Assembly (NCBI GenBank): GCA_002368805.1
Contig: DFFH01000153.1
Coordinates: forward strand, 1-13,384
DNA from: Mageeibacillus sp. UBA3781
GTDB lineage: Bacteria > Bacillota > Clostridia > Saccharofermentanales > Saccharofermentanaceae
DNA: 13,384 nt
Reading direction: 5' to 3'
The position numbers and the translations under genes are program-made. Below, in pieces: positions 1 through 6,791 of this stretch. The notes beneath the pieces are model-generated. The model saw only the letters and a program-made list of their open reading frames with translations. It ran no database searches and had not been told where the DNA came from. The first letter of the stretch is position 1; each line of letters starts with the position of its first letter.

Positions 1-824
1 TCTCCCTCAAGCAGGAAGGTATCTCGTACATTGCAGGCGCTGAGCTTCCGGCAGTAGTTGTAAACATCATGCGTGGCGGTCCGGGTCTCGGTGGTATTCT
101 CCCGTCTCAGGGCGACTATTTCCAGGCGACGAAGGGCGGCGGACATGGTGACTACAGAAATCTCGTTATCGCACCTGCTTCCGTACAGGAGCTTTATGAA
201 CTTACAGTTAAATCCTTTGATCTTGCAGATAAGTACAGAATGGTCTGCATGATCCTCGGTGACGGTACCATCGGTCAGATGATGGAACCGGTTGCTTTTA
301 AAGAGAAGGAAGAAACTGAAGAGGTTGCTAAGCCTTGGGCAACCACAGGAATGCACGGCCGTGAAAAGCACAACACGATCACTTCTATCTACATCGATCC
401 GGATGATCTGGAAGCGAAGAACAGAGAACTTCAGGACAAGTACCGTGAGATCGAAGAGAAGGAAGTCATGTTTGAGTCCTCTAATCTCGATGATGCTGAG
501 ATCGTTATCGCAGCTTACGGTACATGCTCCCGTATCTGCAAGAATGTTATCCGTCAGGCAGCTGAGCTTGGTATCAAGGTCGGTATGGTCCGTCCGATCA
601 CACTGTGGCCTTTCCCGAGCAAGGAGTTCGCACGTGTTGCTGACATGCCGAGCGTAAAGGGATTCCTCGATGTGGAGCTTTCTTCCGGTCAGATGATCGA
701 AGACGTCCGTCTTGCTGTTAACGGCAAGAAGCCGGTTTATTTCCACGGTCGTATGGGTGGTAACCTGCCGACCCAGAAAGAGATCCTGGATGAGATCGTA
801 AAGATTCATAAGGGGGAGATGTAA
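1..824 (+). CDS. vorB: 2-oxoacid:ferredoxin oxidoreductase alpha subunit, VorB-like (5' partial)
   Basis: This is the C-terminal part of the alpha (pyrimidine-binding) subunit of a 2-oxoacid:ferredoxin oxidoreductase. The family oxidatively decarboxylates 2-oxoacids (2-oxoisovalerate or 2-oxoglutarate type) to acyl-CoA and reduces ferredoxin in the cytoplasm. The frame is open from base 3 and the gene begins outside the window. Visible family signatures are RGGPGLGG, then PSQGDYFQATKGGGHGDYR, then an APASVQE stretch; the C-terminal half carries the domain II segment around VRPITLWPFP. The stop TAA lies one base before the beta-subunit ATG, which indicates translational coupling. The small [4Fe-4S] ferredoxin (delta) subunit of such operons is not in the window and would be expected upstream. 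Family assignment is secure; whether the substrate is branched-chain 2-oxoacids (Vor) or 2-oxoglutarate (Kor) cannot be read from the sequence. Confidence 0.93.
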   Translation, partial: SLKQEGISYIAGAELPAVVVNIMRGGPGLGGILPSQGDYFQATKGGGHGDYRNLVIAPASVQELYELTVKSFDLADKYRMVCMILGDGTIGQMMEPVAFKEKEETEEVAKPWATTGMHGREKHNTITSIYIDPDDLEAKNRELQDKYREIEEKEVMFESSNLDDAEIVIAAYGTCSRICKNVIRQAAELGIKVGMVRPITLWPFPSKEFARVADMPSVKGFLDVELSSGQMIEDVRLAVNGKKPVYFHGRMGGNLPTQKEILDEIVKIHKGEM

Positions 825-825
825 G

Positions 826-1572
826 ATGGCAGTTGTATTTCAGAAAACAAAAGGTCTGACAGATAAGCCGTTCCATTATTGCCCGGGTTGTATGCACGGT
901 ATCATTCACCGCCTGATCGCGGAAGTAATGGAAGAGATGGACCTTATCGATAAGACTATCGGTGTGGCATCTGTCGGATGCACATACAATAATTATGATT
1001 ATTTTTCATGTGATATGGTACAGGCAGCTCACGGACGTGCTCCGGCGGTTGCTACCGGTATCAAGCGCTGCAAGCCGGAAGAAATGGTCTTCACCTATCA
1101 GGGTGATGGTGACCTTGCTTCCATCGGTACAGCAGAGATCGTTCATGCTGCAGCACGTGGTGAGAAGATCTGCACATTCTTCGTAAACAACGCTGTTTAC
1201 GGAATGACATCCGGTCAGATGGCTCCGACTACGCTCCTTGGTCAGGTTACAACAACTTCACCTTTGGGACGTGACGCTGAGACAAGAGGTTACCCGATCA
1301 ATGTCAGTGAGATGCTCTCCACTCTGACAGGTGCTGTTTATATCGAGCGTGTTGCACTCTTCGATTACAAGCACATTCAGGAAGCAAAGAAGGCGATCGC
1401 CAAGGCTTTCCGTGTACAGCAGAAGGGTCTTGGTTTCGCAATGGTTGAGTTCCTTTCCACCTGCCCGACAAACTGGGGCAAGGAGCCGATCGAGGCTCTG
1501 GAATGGTGTAAAGAGAAGATGGTTCCGCAGTATCCGCTGGGCGTCTTCAAGGGCAAGGATCTGGAGGTGTAA
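826..1572 (+). CDS. 2-oxoacid:ferredoxin oxidoreductase beta subunit (TPP-binding; VorA/KorB type)
   Basis: This 248-residue protein is the thiamine-diphosphate-binding beta subunit that pairs with the preceding alpha subunit. A CPGC motif (Cys19, Cys22), Cys52 and Cys213 (in STCPTNWG) are placed as expected for ligands of the proximal [4Fe-4S] cluster in this family. The TPP/Mg motif is GDGDLASIG starting at residue 93, ending with the NN pair at 121-122 (NNAVYGMT). A strong Shine-Dalgarno (AGGGGGAG, 811-818) lies 7 nt before the ATG, inside the end of the alpha gene. Only one base separates the two genes. The length is normal for the short two-domain-free beta subunits of Kor/Vor enzymes. 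Substrate specificity (branched-chain 2-oxoacid or 2-oxoglutarate) is not decided by these motifs. Confidence 0.95.
   Translation: MAVVFQKTKGLTDKPFHYCPGCMHGIIHRLIAEVMEEMDLIDKTIGVASVGCTYNNYDYFSCDMVQAAHGRAPAVATGIKRCKPEEMVFTYQGDGDLASIGTAEIVHAAARGEKICTFFVNNAVYGMTSGQMAPTTLLGQVTTTSPLGRDAETRGYPINVSEMLSTLTGAVYIERVALFDYKHIQEAKKAIAKAFRVQQKGLGFAMVEFLSTCPTNWGKEPIEALEWCKEKMVPQYPLGVFKGKDLEV
1563..1567 (+). promoter_or_regulatory. Ribosome binding site fixing the gamma-subunit start
   Basis: GGAGG lies at the very end of the beta gene, 9 nt before ATG 1577. It selects that codon over the ATG at 1572, which is in another frame, and over the longer upstream open frame that only shadows the beta gene. Confidence 0.8.
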
Positions 1573-1576
1573 TGAT

Positions 1577-2119
1577 ATGATCGATTTTTCTATTATTCTC
1601 GCCGGATTCGGTGGTCAGGGTGTTCTTTCCGCAGGAAAGATGGCAGCAGAGTCTGCTCTGATCGAAGGTAAAGAGGTTTCCTGGTTCCCGTCTTATGGTC
1701 CTGAGATGCGTGGTGGTACAGCAAACTGCTCCGTTGTTATTTCTGATGAGCCGATCGGTTCTCCTGTCATCAACGAGCCGGATGTCCTGATCGCGCTGAA
1801 CCAGCCGTCTCTTGAGAAGTTCGAAGATACTCTGAAGCCGGGCGGAATCATTATCATTGACTCTTCGCTCGTTAAGGTTGCTCCGAAGCGTACAGATATC
1901 CGCTTCATTCCGATCAACTCTTCGGAGATCGCATCTGAACTCGGTTCCATGGCATATGCGACCATCGTTCTGCTCGGATGTGTATCTGCAGCAACAGGTG
2001 CTTTTACCAGAGAGTCTTTCGAAAAAGCACTGTATGACGTACTTCCGGAGAGAAGACATCATATGATCCCGAACAACCTCAATGCTTTTGACAAGGGTGC
2101 TGAGTTCGCGAAAAAGTAA
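1577..2119 (+). CDS. 2-oxoacid:ferredoxin oxidoreductase gamma subunit
   Basis: This 180-residue protein is the gamma subunit (pyruvate/ketoisovalerate oxidoreductase catalytic domain) of the same enzyme. It helps form the CoA-binding part of the alpha-beta-gamma assembly. Diagnostic segments are the N-terminal GFGGQGVLSAGK (residues 10-21) and the conserved PSYGPEMRGGTANCSV stretch, followed by SDEPIGSP. The open frame extends upstream to 1331, but that portion overlaps the beta gene and has no family similarity. ATG 1577 has a good GGAGG and gives the usual family length. It starts 4 nt after the beta stop, so alpha, beta and gamma form one tightly packed translational unit. No ferredoxin-domain gene follows; a terminator comes 86 nt downstream, making this the last gene of the operon. 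Confidence 0.95.
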   Translation: MIDFSIILAGFGGQGVLSAGKMAAESALIEGKEVSWFPSYGPEMRGGTANCSVVISDEPIGSPVINEPDVLIALNQPSLEKFEDTLKPGGIIIIDSSLVKVAPKRTDIRFIPINSSEIASELGSMAYATIVLLGCVSAATGAFTRESFEKALYDVLPERRHHMIPNNLNAFDKGAEFAKK

Positions 2120-2141
2120 TCTGTGTCTTCCTGTTGAGAAG

Positions 2142-2170
2142 TTCACAAAATTTTAACAAAATGCTTTAAT
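2142..2170 (+). promoter_or_regulatory. Possible sigma-A promoter upstream of the 2206 hairpin
   Basis: TTCACA (2142-2147) and TTTAAT (2165-2170) are separated by 17 nt, each one base from consensus, and the -10 has the extended TGn element (TG at 2162-2163). If active, transcripts would start near 2177 and meet the hairpin at 2206-2235 within about 60 nt. The output would be either a short terminated RNA or an attenuated leader for glgB. The prediction rests on motif match only. Confidence 0.35.
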
Positions 2171-2205
2171 AGTTGATATTAAAGGAAAGAATTGTGACAT
2201 GTTAT

Positions 2206-2235
2206 AAAAGAGAGCCGAGAAATCGGCTCTCTTTT
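2206..2235 (+). terminator. Rho-independent terminator after the oxidoreductase operon
   Basis: A perfect 13-bp stem pairs 2206-2218 with 2223-2235 around a GAAA tetraloop. The core is GAGAGCCGA / TCGGCTCTC, flanked by A4 on the left and T4 on the right, so it could also stop transcription from the opposite strand. It is 86 nt downstream of the gamma-subunit stop and 94 nt before glgB, so it most simply ends the upstream operon. Confidence 0.9.
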
Positions 2236-2269
2236 GTTAAAAGTGCTAGGAAGTTGTCAAAGGTTGCGT

Positions 2270-2275
2270 TATAAT
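2270..2275 (+). promoter_or_regulatory. Candidate -10 element for the glycogen operon
   Basis: A perfect TATAAT sits 54 nt before the glgB start, just after the terminator, giving a predicted leader of about 47 nt. No good -35 lies at 16-18 nt spacing; the nearest TTGTCA (2254-2259) is only 10 nt upstream of TATAAT, or 15 nt upstream of the alternative -10 TATATG (2275-2280). The promoter may therefore need an activator. Confidence 0.45.
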
Positions 2276-2315
2276 ATATGAAATGAAAGAATGTGGGTGC
2301 ATATGCCCATGTATG

Positions 2316-2321
2316 TAGGAG
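2316..2321 (+). promoter_or_regulatory. Ribosome binding site fixing the glgB start
   Basis: TAGGAG lies 7 nt before ATG 2329. The in-frame ATG at 2293, which would add 12 residues, has no comparable purine tract at a working distance, so 2329 is the better start. Confidence 0.8.
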
Positions 2322-2328
2322 AAATTTC

Positions 2329-4365
2329 ATGGATCAAGCGTATCTTTTCAATACCGGGAAAGACTATAAGAGCTACAACTATCTAGGATCAAGACCTTAT
2401 TCCCATCCGGACGGAGATAAGGGATATCTCTTCCGTGTGTGGGCTCCGAATGCAAAAGCTGTAAGTGTCGTTGGCGATTTCAATGACTGGAATCCGGAAG
2501 CTTACTATATGTATAAGATCGGTGATTCCGGCATCTGGGAAGCATACATCAGCGGAGCCAAACAGTGGGACCGTTATAAATATCATGTGTATGGCGCAGA
2601 CGGATCGGAGGTAAATAAAGTCGATCCATATGCCAGACACTGTGAGACCAGACCGGCGGATGCCTCGATCCTTTATGATCCGAATGATTATGAATGGCAT
2701 GATGAAGCTTTCACAAGCAAGAGAGTGCATGCCTGTGCACCCCGTCCGATCTCTATCTATGAAGTCCACCTGGGTTCATGGAAGAGACATGAAGACGGTA
2801 ATTTCATGAATTACCGCGAGATCGCGAAAGATCTTGCCAAGTATTGTAAGAAGATGGGATATACCCATGTTGAGCTGATGCCGATCCTGGAACATCCGCT
2901 GGATGATTCCTGGGGATATCAGGTCATCTGCTATTACGCCGTTACCAGCCGTTTCGGCACTCCTGCCGACTTTAAATACTTCGTGGATCATCTGCATAAG
3001 AACGGTATCTCGATCATCCTTGACTGGGTACCGGCGCATTTCCCGAAGAACTCCGAGGGCCTCGTGCATTTTGACGGGTCCGCCTGCTACGAATATAAAG
3101 ATCCCCGCATCGGTGAGCATAAGGAATGGGGTACTTTCGTTTTCGATTATTCCAAAGCGGAAGTCCAGTCGTTCCTTATTTCCAATGCCGTGTTCTGGAT
3201 CGAGGAATTCCATCTGGACGGTATCCGCATGGATGCAGTATCGAGTATGCTTTACCGTGACTACGGCAGAACGGAGTATATCCCGAATATCTACGGTGGC
3301 ACGGATAATCTTGAAGCCATTGACTTTATCCGCAATCTCAATTCGATCATGTCGGAGAACTATCCGTATGTCATGATGATCGCAGAGGAGTCCACGGCAT
3401 GGCCAAAGGTTTCCCATCCGGTATCCGACGGAGGACTCGGCTTTACTCATAAGTGGAACATGGGCTGGATGCATGACACGCTGGACTATTTCCAGACCGA
3501 TTCGTATGCCAGAGAATGGCATCACGATCAGTTCTGTTTCTCGATGATGTATGCATTTTCAGAGAACTTTATCCTGAGCCTCTCCCATGATGAGGTCGTT
3601 CACGGCAAGAAGAGTCTGATCGATAAGATGCCGGGCGATACTTGGAGAAAGTTCGCCAATCTCCGTCTCATGTTTATGTATATGATGGCGCATCCTGGTG
3701 CGAAGCTTAATTTCATGGGTTCGGAATTCGGCCAGTTTATCGAGTGGCGTTTCTATGAGCAGCTCGAGTGGTTCATGCTTCAGTACGAGTCACATAAACT
3801 CCTTCAGGATTATGTGGCCGATCTGAACCATTTCTATATCAAGCATGCGCAGTTCTGGCAGGATGACCACTCCTGGGGCGGATTCGAATGGGTCGATGCT
3901 TCTGATGTGAAGAATAATGTATTTGTCTTCAAACGCAAAGGCGTGGCAAATCAGGAAGATATTTACGTGGCGCTCAATATGGTGCCGGTTCCGCTGGAAA
4001 ACTACAATATCGGTGTTACTGAGAGTGGAAGATATAAGATCCTCATGAATACTGATGATATGAAGTATGGCGGATCCGGATATCCGGACGGCTCTGACAG
4101 TAAGGGTACCTTTAAGGCAGTGGAAGAAGGCTGGAACGGCAAGCCGTATCACATCTCGGTGAACCTGCCTCCGCTTGGCGGTATCTACTTCCAGAAGGTG
4201 AAGACTACATCTTCTGCAAAGAGTACCAGGACTTCAGCAAAGACATCTTCTGCGAAGAGTACTAAGACTTCGGGCAAGACGGCATCTGCGAAGAGTACGA
4301 AATCTTCACCGAAGACTTCTTCCCCGAAGACGGCAAAGACAGTAAAAACTAAAAAGAAACAATAA
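2329..4365 (+). CDS. glgB: 1,4-alpha-glucan branching enzyme with lysine-rich repeat tail
   Basis: GlgB transfers alpha-1,4-glucan segments to C6 positions, creating the alpha-1,6 branches of glycogen. The 678-residue protein has a CBM48-type N-terminal module (about residues 32-115, with YLFRVWAPNAKAVSVVGDFN), a GH13 catalytic barrel and a C-terminal beta domain to about residue 624. GH13 regions are clear: I DWVPAHF (232-238), II DGIRMDAVS with nucleophile Asp302, III AEEST with acid/base Glu353, and IV LSHDEVVHG with Asp421. The extra N1 domain of enteric GlgB is absent. Residues 625-678 are odd: 15 Lys, 1 Arg, 14 Ser, 13 Thr and no Asp or Glu, organised in 12-residue repeats, beyond the normal end of the fold. 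It is the first gene of the glycogen operon, 27 nt before glgC. Function is secure; the tail's role is unknown. Confidence 0.96.
   Translation: MDQAYLFNTGKDYKSYNYLGSRPYSHPDGDKGYLFRVWAPNAKAVSVVGDFNDWNPEAYYMYKIGDSGIWEAYISGAKQWDRYKYHVYGADGSEVNKVDPYARHCETRPADASILYDPNDYEWHDEAFTSKRVHACAPRPISIYEVHLGSWKRHEDGNFMNYREIAKDLAKYCKKMGYTHVELMPILEHPLDDSWGYQVICYYAVTSRFGTPADFKYFVDHLHKNGISIILDWVPAHFPKNSEGLVHFDGSACYEYKDPRIGEHKEWGTFVFDYSKAEVQSFLISNAVFWIEEFHLDGIRMDAVSSMLYRDYGRTEYIPNIYGGTDNLEAIDFIRNLNSIMSENYPYVMMIAEESTAWPKVSHPVSDGGLGFTHKWNMGWMHDTLDYFQTDSYAREWHHDQFCFSMMYAFSENFILSLSHDEVVHGKKSLIDKMPGDTWRKFANLRLMFMYMMAHPGAKLNFMGSEFGQFIEWRFYEQLEWFMLQYESHKLLQDYVADLNHFYIKHAQFWQDDHSWGGFEWVDASDVKNNVFVFKRKGVANQEDIYVALNMVPVPLENYNIGVTESGRYKILMNTDDMKYGGSGYPDGSDSKGTFKAVEEGWNGKPYHISVNLPPLGGIYFQKVKTTSSAKSTRTSAKTSSAKSTKTSGKTASAKSTKSSPKTSSPKTAKTVKTKKKQ
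4207..4338 (+). repeat. 36-bp tandem repeats encoding the basic tail of GlgB
   Basis: Three full 36-bp units (4207-4242, 4243-4278, 4279-4314) and a degenerate partial fourth (4315-4338) lie in frame at the 3' end of glgB. They encode TSSAKSTRTSAK, TSSAKSTKTSGK, TASAKSTKSSPK and TSSPKTAK. Units 1 and 2 are nearly identical at the nucleotide level, which points to expansion by slippage or unequal recombination. The multiple-of-three unit means copy-number changes keep the frame. Confidence 0.85.
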
Positions 4366-4392
4366 GAGAATATATAAACGGAGGTTTTCATT

Positions 4393-5655
4393 ATGGCGAA
4401 AGCGCAAGTAGTCGCAATGATTTTGGCAGGTGGACAGGGTTCCAGACTGGGTGTGCTGACAAAGAATATTGCCAAGCCGGCAGTTCCTTTTGGAAGCCGT
4501 TATCGCATTATCGATTTCCCACTTTCTAATTGTGCGAATTCAGGAATTGAAACAGTAGGTGTTCTGACACAGTATCAGCCTTTGGCACTGAATACTTACA
4601 TCGGAAACGGACATCCTTGGGATCTTGACAGAAACAACGGCGGTGCTTTTATTCTTCCGCCTTTCCAGAAGACGGGAAAGAGCGACTGGTACAAAGGTAC
4701 AGCGAATGCGATCTACCAGAACCGTGATTTTATCGATGATTGTGAACCGAAATATGTGCTTATCCTTTCCGGTGACCATATCTACAAGATGAACTACGCC
4801 GAGATGCTCCGTCAGCATATCGAAAATGAAGCTGATGCCACTCTGGCGGTTCTCGAAGTTCCGTGGGAAGAAGCTTCCCGTTTCGGTATCCTCAATACGA
4901 AAGAGGATTCTGACGTGATCACGGAGTTTGTGGAGAAGCCGGCTAAGCCTGAGAGCAATCTGGCTTCCATGGGTGTTTATATCTTTACCTGGGATGTTCT
5001 TCGAAAAGCACTTGTCGAGGATGAGGAAGATCCGAAGTCGAATAATGACTTCGGTAAGAATATCGTTCCACTGCTTCTTGAGCAGGGTAAGAAACTCTGT
5101 GCATACCGCTTCTCCGGTTATTGGAAGGACGTAGGAACGATCTCTTCGCTTTGGGAGTCCAATATGGATATTCTGGATCGTCCGCATGAGATCAACCTGA
5201 TCGACCGTTCCTGGAGGATCTACAGCAGAAATCCTGTAAAGCCGTCTCAGTTCCTCGGCGATAGTGCAGAAGTAAGAGGATCGGCTCTGACAGATGGCTG
5301 TCAGATCTTCGGATCGGTTCAGCACTCTGTTCTTTCTAACTCGGTCACCGTTGAAAAAGGCGCCGTCGTAAAAGACTGCGTACTGTTCCCCGGTGTAACG
5401 GTAAAAGCCGGAGCTCATCTTAACCGCTGTATCGTTGCTTCCGGCACGATCATCGGAGAGAATGTCAAGGCAGGATCTGACGTGAAGGGTAAGAGCCCGT
5501 ATTTGAATGAGAAGATCTGCTCTGAAGGTATCGTTGTTATCGAGGGCGGCCTGAAGATCAAGGACAACGCCGTGATCCCTGCCAATTGTCAGGTGGATAA
5601 GGATGTCCATGTATCGGCGAAAGACAATGTCATCGAAGAAGTCTTTCGTGTATGA
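4393..5655 (+). CDS. glgC: Glucose-1-phosphate adenylyltransferase (ADP-glucose pyrophosphorylase), catalytic subunit
   Basis: GlgC makes ADP-glucose from glucose-1-phosphate and ATP, the committed step of bacterial glycogen synthesis. The 420-residue protein has the nucleotidyltransferase signature LAGGQGSRL (11-19), the KPAVPFGSRYRIIDF segment (28-42), the catalytic GDHIYK motif with Asp128, the FVEKP motif with Lys182 (glucose-1-P binding) and SGYWKDVGT (241-249). The C-terminal part (from about 290) shows the hexapeptide-type pattern of a left-handed beta-helix. ATG 4393 has a GGAGGT (4380-4385) 7 nt upstream. It lies between glgB and glgD; the paired GlgD-like subunit suggests a GlgC/GlgD heterotetramer, as known in Firmicutes. 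All catalytic residues are intact, in contrast to the neighbouring glgD. Confidence 0.97.
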   Translation: MAKAQVVAMILAGGQGSRLGVLTKNIAKPAVPFGSRYRIIDFPLSNCANSGIETVGVLTQYQPLALNTYIGNGHPWDLDRNNGGAFILPPFQKTGKSDWYKGTANAIYQNRDFIDDCEPKYVLILSGDHIYKMNYAEMLRQHIENEADATLAVLEVPWEEASRFGILNTKEDSDVITEFVEKPAKPESNLASMGVYIFTWDVLRKALVEDEEDPKSNNDFGKNIVPLLLEQGKKLCAYRFSGYWKDVGTISSLWESNMDILDRPHEINLIDRSWRIYSRNPVKPSQFLGDSAEVRGSALTDGCQIFGSVQHSVLSNSVTVEKGAVVKDCVLFPGVTVKAGAHLNRCIVASGTIIGENVKAGSDVKGKSPYLNEKICSEGIVVIEGGLKIKDNAVIPANCQVDKDVHVSAKDNVIEEVFRV

Positions 5656-5678
5656 CCGGAAGTTGGGAGGAATAAAGA

Positions 5679-6791
5679 ATGTTTATTGATGCAATGGGTT
5701 TAATCCTTGGTGATAATAAGAAAATTACACTTGGCGAGCTTTCAAAGCCTCGCGCTCTTTCCGCGATTCCTTTTGGCGGAAGATACCGTATCATCGACTA
5801 TATGCTGTCGAATATGGTGAATTCCGGTATCAAGAATATCGGTATCCACACATACACGAAGTATAAGTCCCTTATGGACCATCTCGGAACAGGGTCTTCC
5901 TGGGATCTCGACAGAAAGAATTCCGGCGGACTTCATATCCTGCCTCCGTATGTTAACTCTGAAGCCACATCGGTTCAGGGAGACGAAGAGATGGCAGGCC
6001 TTCTCGATTTCGTACGTTCCAGCAATGCATCTTACGTGATTATGGCGGCAAGTAATGTCATCCTCAATACGACATTTACTGATTTTGTCGAAGACTTCAA
6101 AGCCTGCGGCGCAGATATTTCCGTAATGTATAACCGTGACGGCACGAAGTTCGGCGGACCGAACTACATTCTCGATATCGACAGAAGAGGCTGGGTCAAG
6201 GATATGCTCTTTAATCCTGAAAAGAGCGGTCTTACCAAGAGCAGCATGGGTATCATCGTTCTTCGAAGAGAACTGCTGATCGATCTGATCGCGGAGATGA
6301 TGGCGCGCGGCACCAATCATGTCGGCATCCACTCTTTTGTAAAGAAGTATGACACACTTCGTGTCCATGCATATGAGTATAAGGGCCTTGTGCTTCGAAT
6401 CAACAGTGTACAGTCCTACTTTAATTCGTCGATGATGCTTCTGAATAATCAGATCCGTGCAGAACTTTTCTGGAACGGCATGCCGATCTTTACAAAGGTT
6501 AAAGATGAAGCTCCGACGCTTTATTCGGATGATTGTAAGGTCACCGATGCGATCGTATCTGATGGCTGCCGCATCTCCGGCAATGTAACGGAATCGATTC
6601 TGTTCCGTGGCGTGGCGGTAAGTAAGAACTGTACGATCAAAAACTGTGTTATCATGCAGGATGTGCATATTTCAGATAACTGCTATCTGGAAAATGTGAT
6701 TCTCGATAAAAATTCTGTGGTCCGTCCGGGAATTAAGCTTGTTGGACACAAGGATTACCCGGTCGTGATTGGTAAAGGAGCGATCGTATGA
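5679..6791 (+). CDS. glgD: ADP-glucose pyrophosphorylase regulatory subunit GlgD
   Basis: GlgD is a paralogue of GlgC found in Firmicutes; in studied cases it has little or no activity alone and modulates GlgC in a hetero-oligomer. The 370-residue protein keeps the overall fold, with IPFGGRYRIIDY (30-41), TGSSWDLDRKNSGGLHILPP and a C-terminal beta-helix region. The active site has decayed. The N-terminal GGxGxRL loop is replaced by LILGDNKKITLGEL (8-21), the catalytic GDH is replaced by ASN (124-126), and no FVEKP motif is visible. A strong GGGAGG precedes ATG 5679, 23 nt after glgC. The stop overlaps the glgA start by 4 nt (ATGA at 6788-6791), so expression of GlgD and GlgA is probably coupled. 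Confidence 0.95.
   Translation: MFIDAMGLILGDNKKITLGELSKPRALSAIPFGGRYRIIDYMLSNMVNSGIKNIGIHTYTKYKSLMDHLGTGSSWDLDRKNSGGLHILPPYVNSEATSVQGDEEMAGLLDFVRSSNASYVIMAASNVILNTTFTDFVEDFKACGADISVMYNRDGTKFGGPNYILDIDRRGWVKDMLFNPEKSGLTKSSMGIIVLRRELLIDLIAEMMARGTNHVGIHSFVKKYDTLRVHAYEYKGLVLRINSVQSYFNSSMMLLNNQIRAELFWNGMPIFTKVKDEAPTLYSDDCKVTDAIVSDGCRISGNVTESILFRGVAVSKNCTIKNCVIMQDVHISDNCYLENVILDKNSVVRPGIKLVGHKDYPVVIGKGAIV

Noticed and set aside
1331..1576. Longer N-terminus for the gamma subunit
   Set aside because: The extra 82 residues lie over the beta gene, are rich in Arg and Ser from frame shadowing, and would precede the well-placed GGAGG and ATG at 1577.
2293..2328. Upstream ATG for glgB adding 12 residues
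   Set aside because: It has no Shine-Dalgarno at a useful distance, while ATG 2329 has TAGGAG 7 nt upstream and begins where family similarity begins.
2776..3525. 249-codon minus-strand frame inside glgB
   Set aside because: It overlaps the conserved GH13 catalytic regions and has no independent support.
4540..5610. Long (356-codon) open frame on the minus strand inside glgC
   Set aside because: It is the antisense shadow of a gene with intact catalytic motifs. It shows no ribosome binding site and no recognisable domain, and its composition is that expected from mirrored codons.
5742..6668. 308-codon minus-strand frame inside glgD
   Set aside because: Same reason: fully contained in a clear gene, with no family features.
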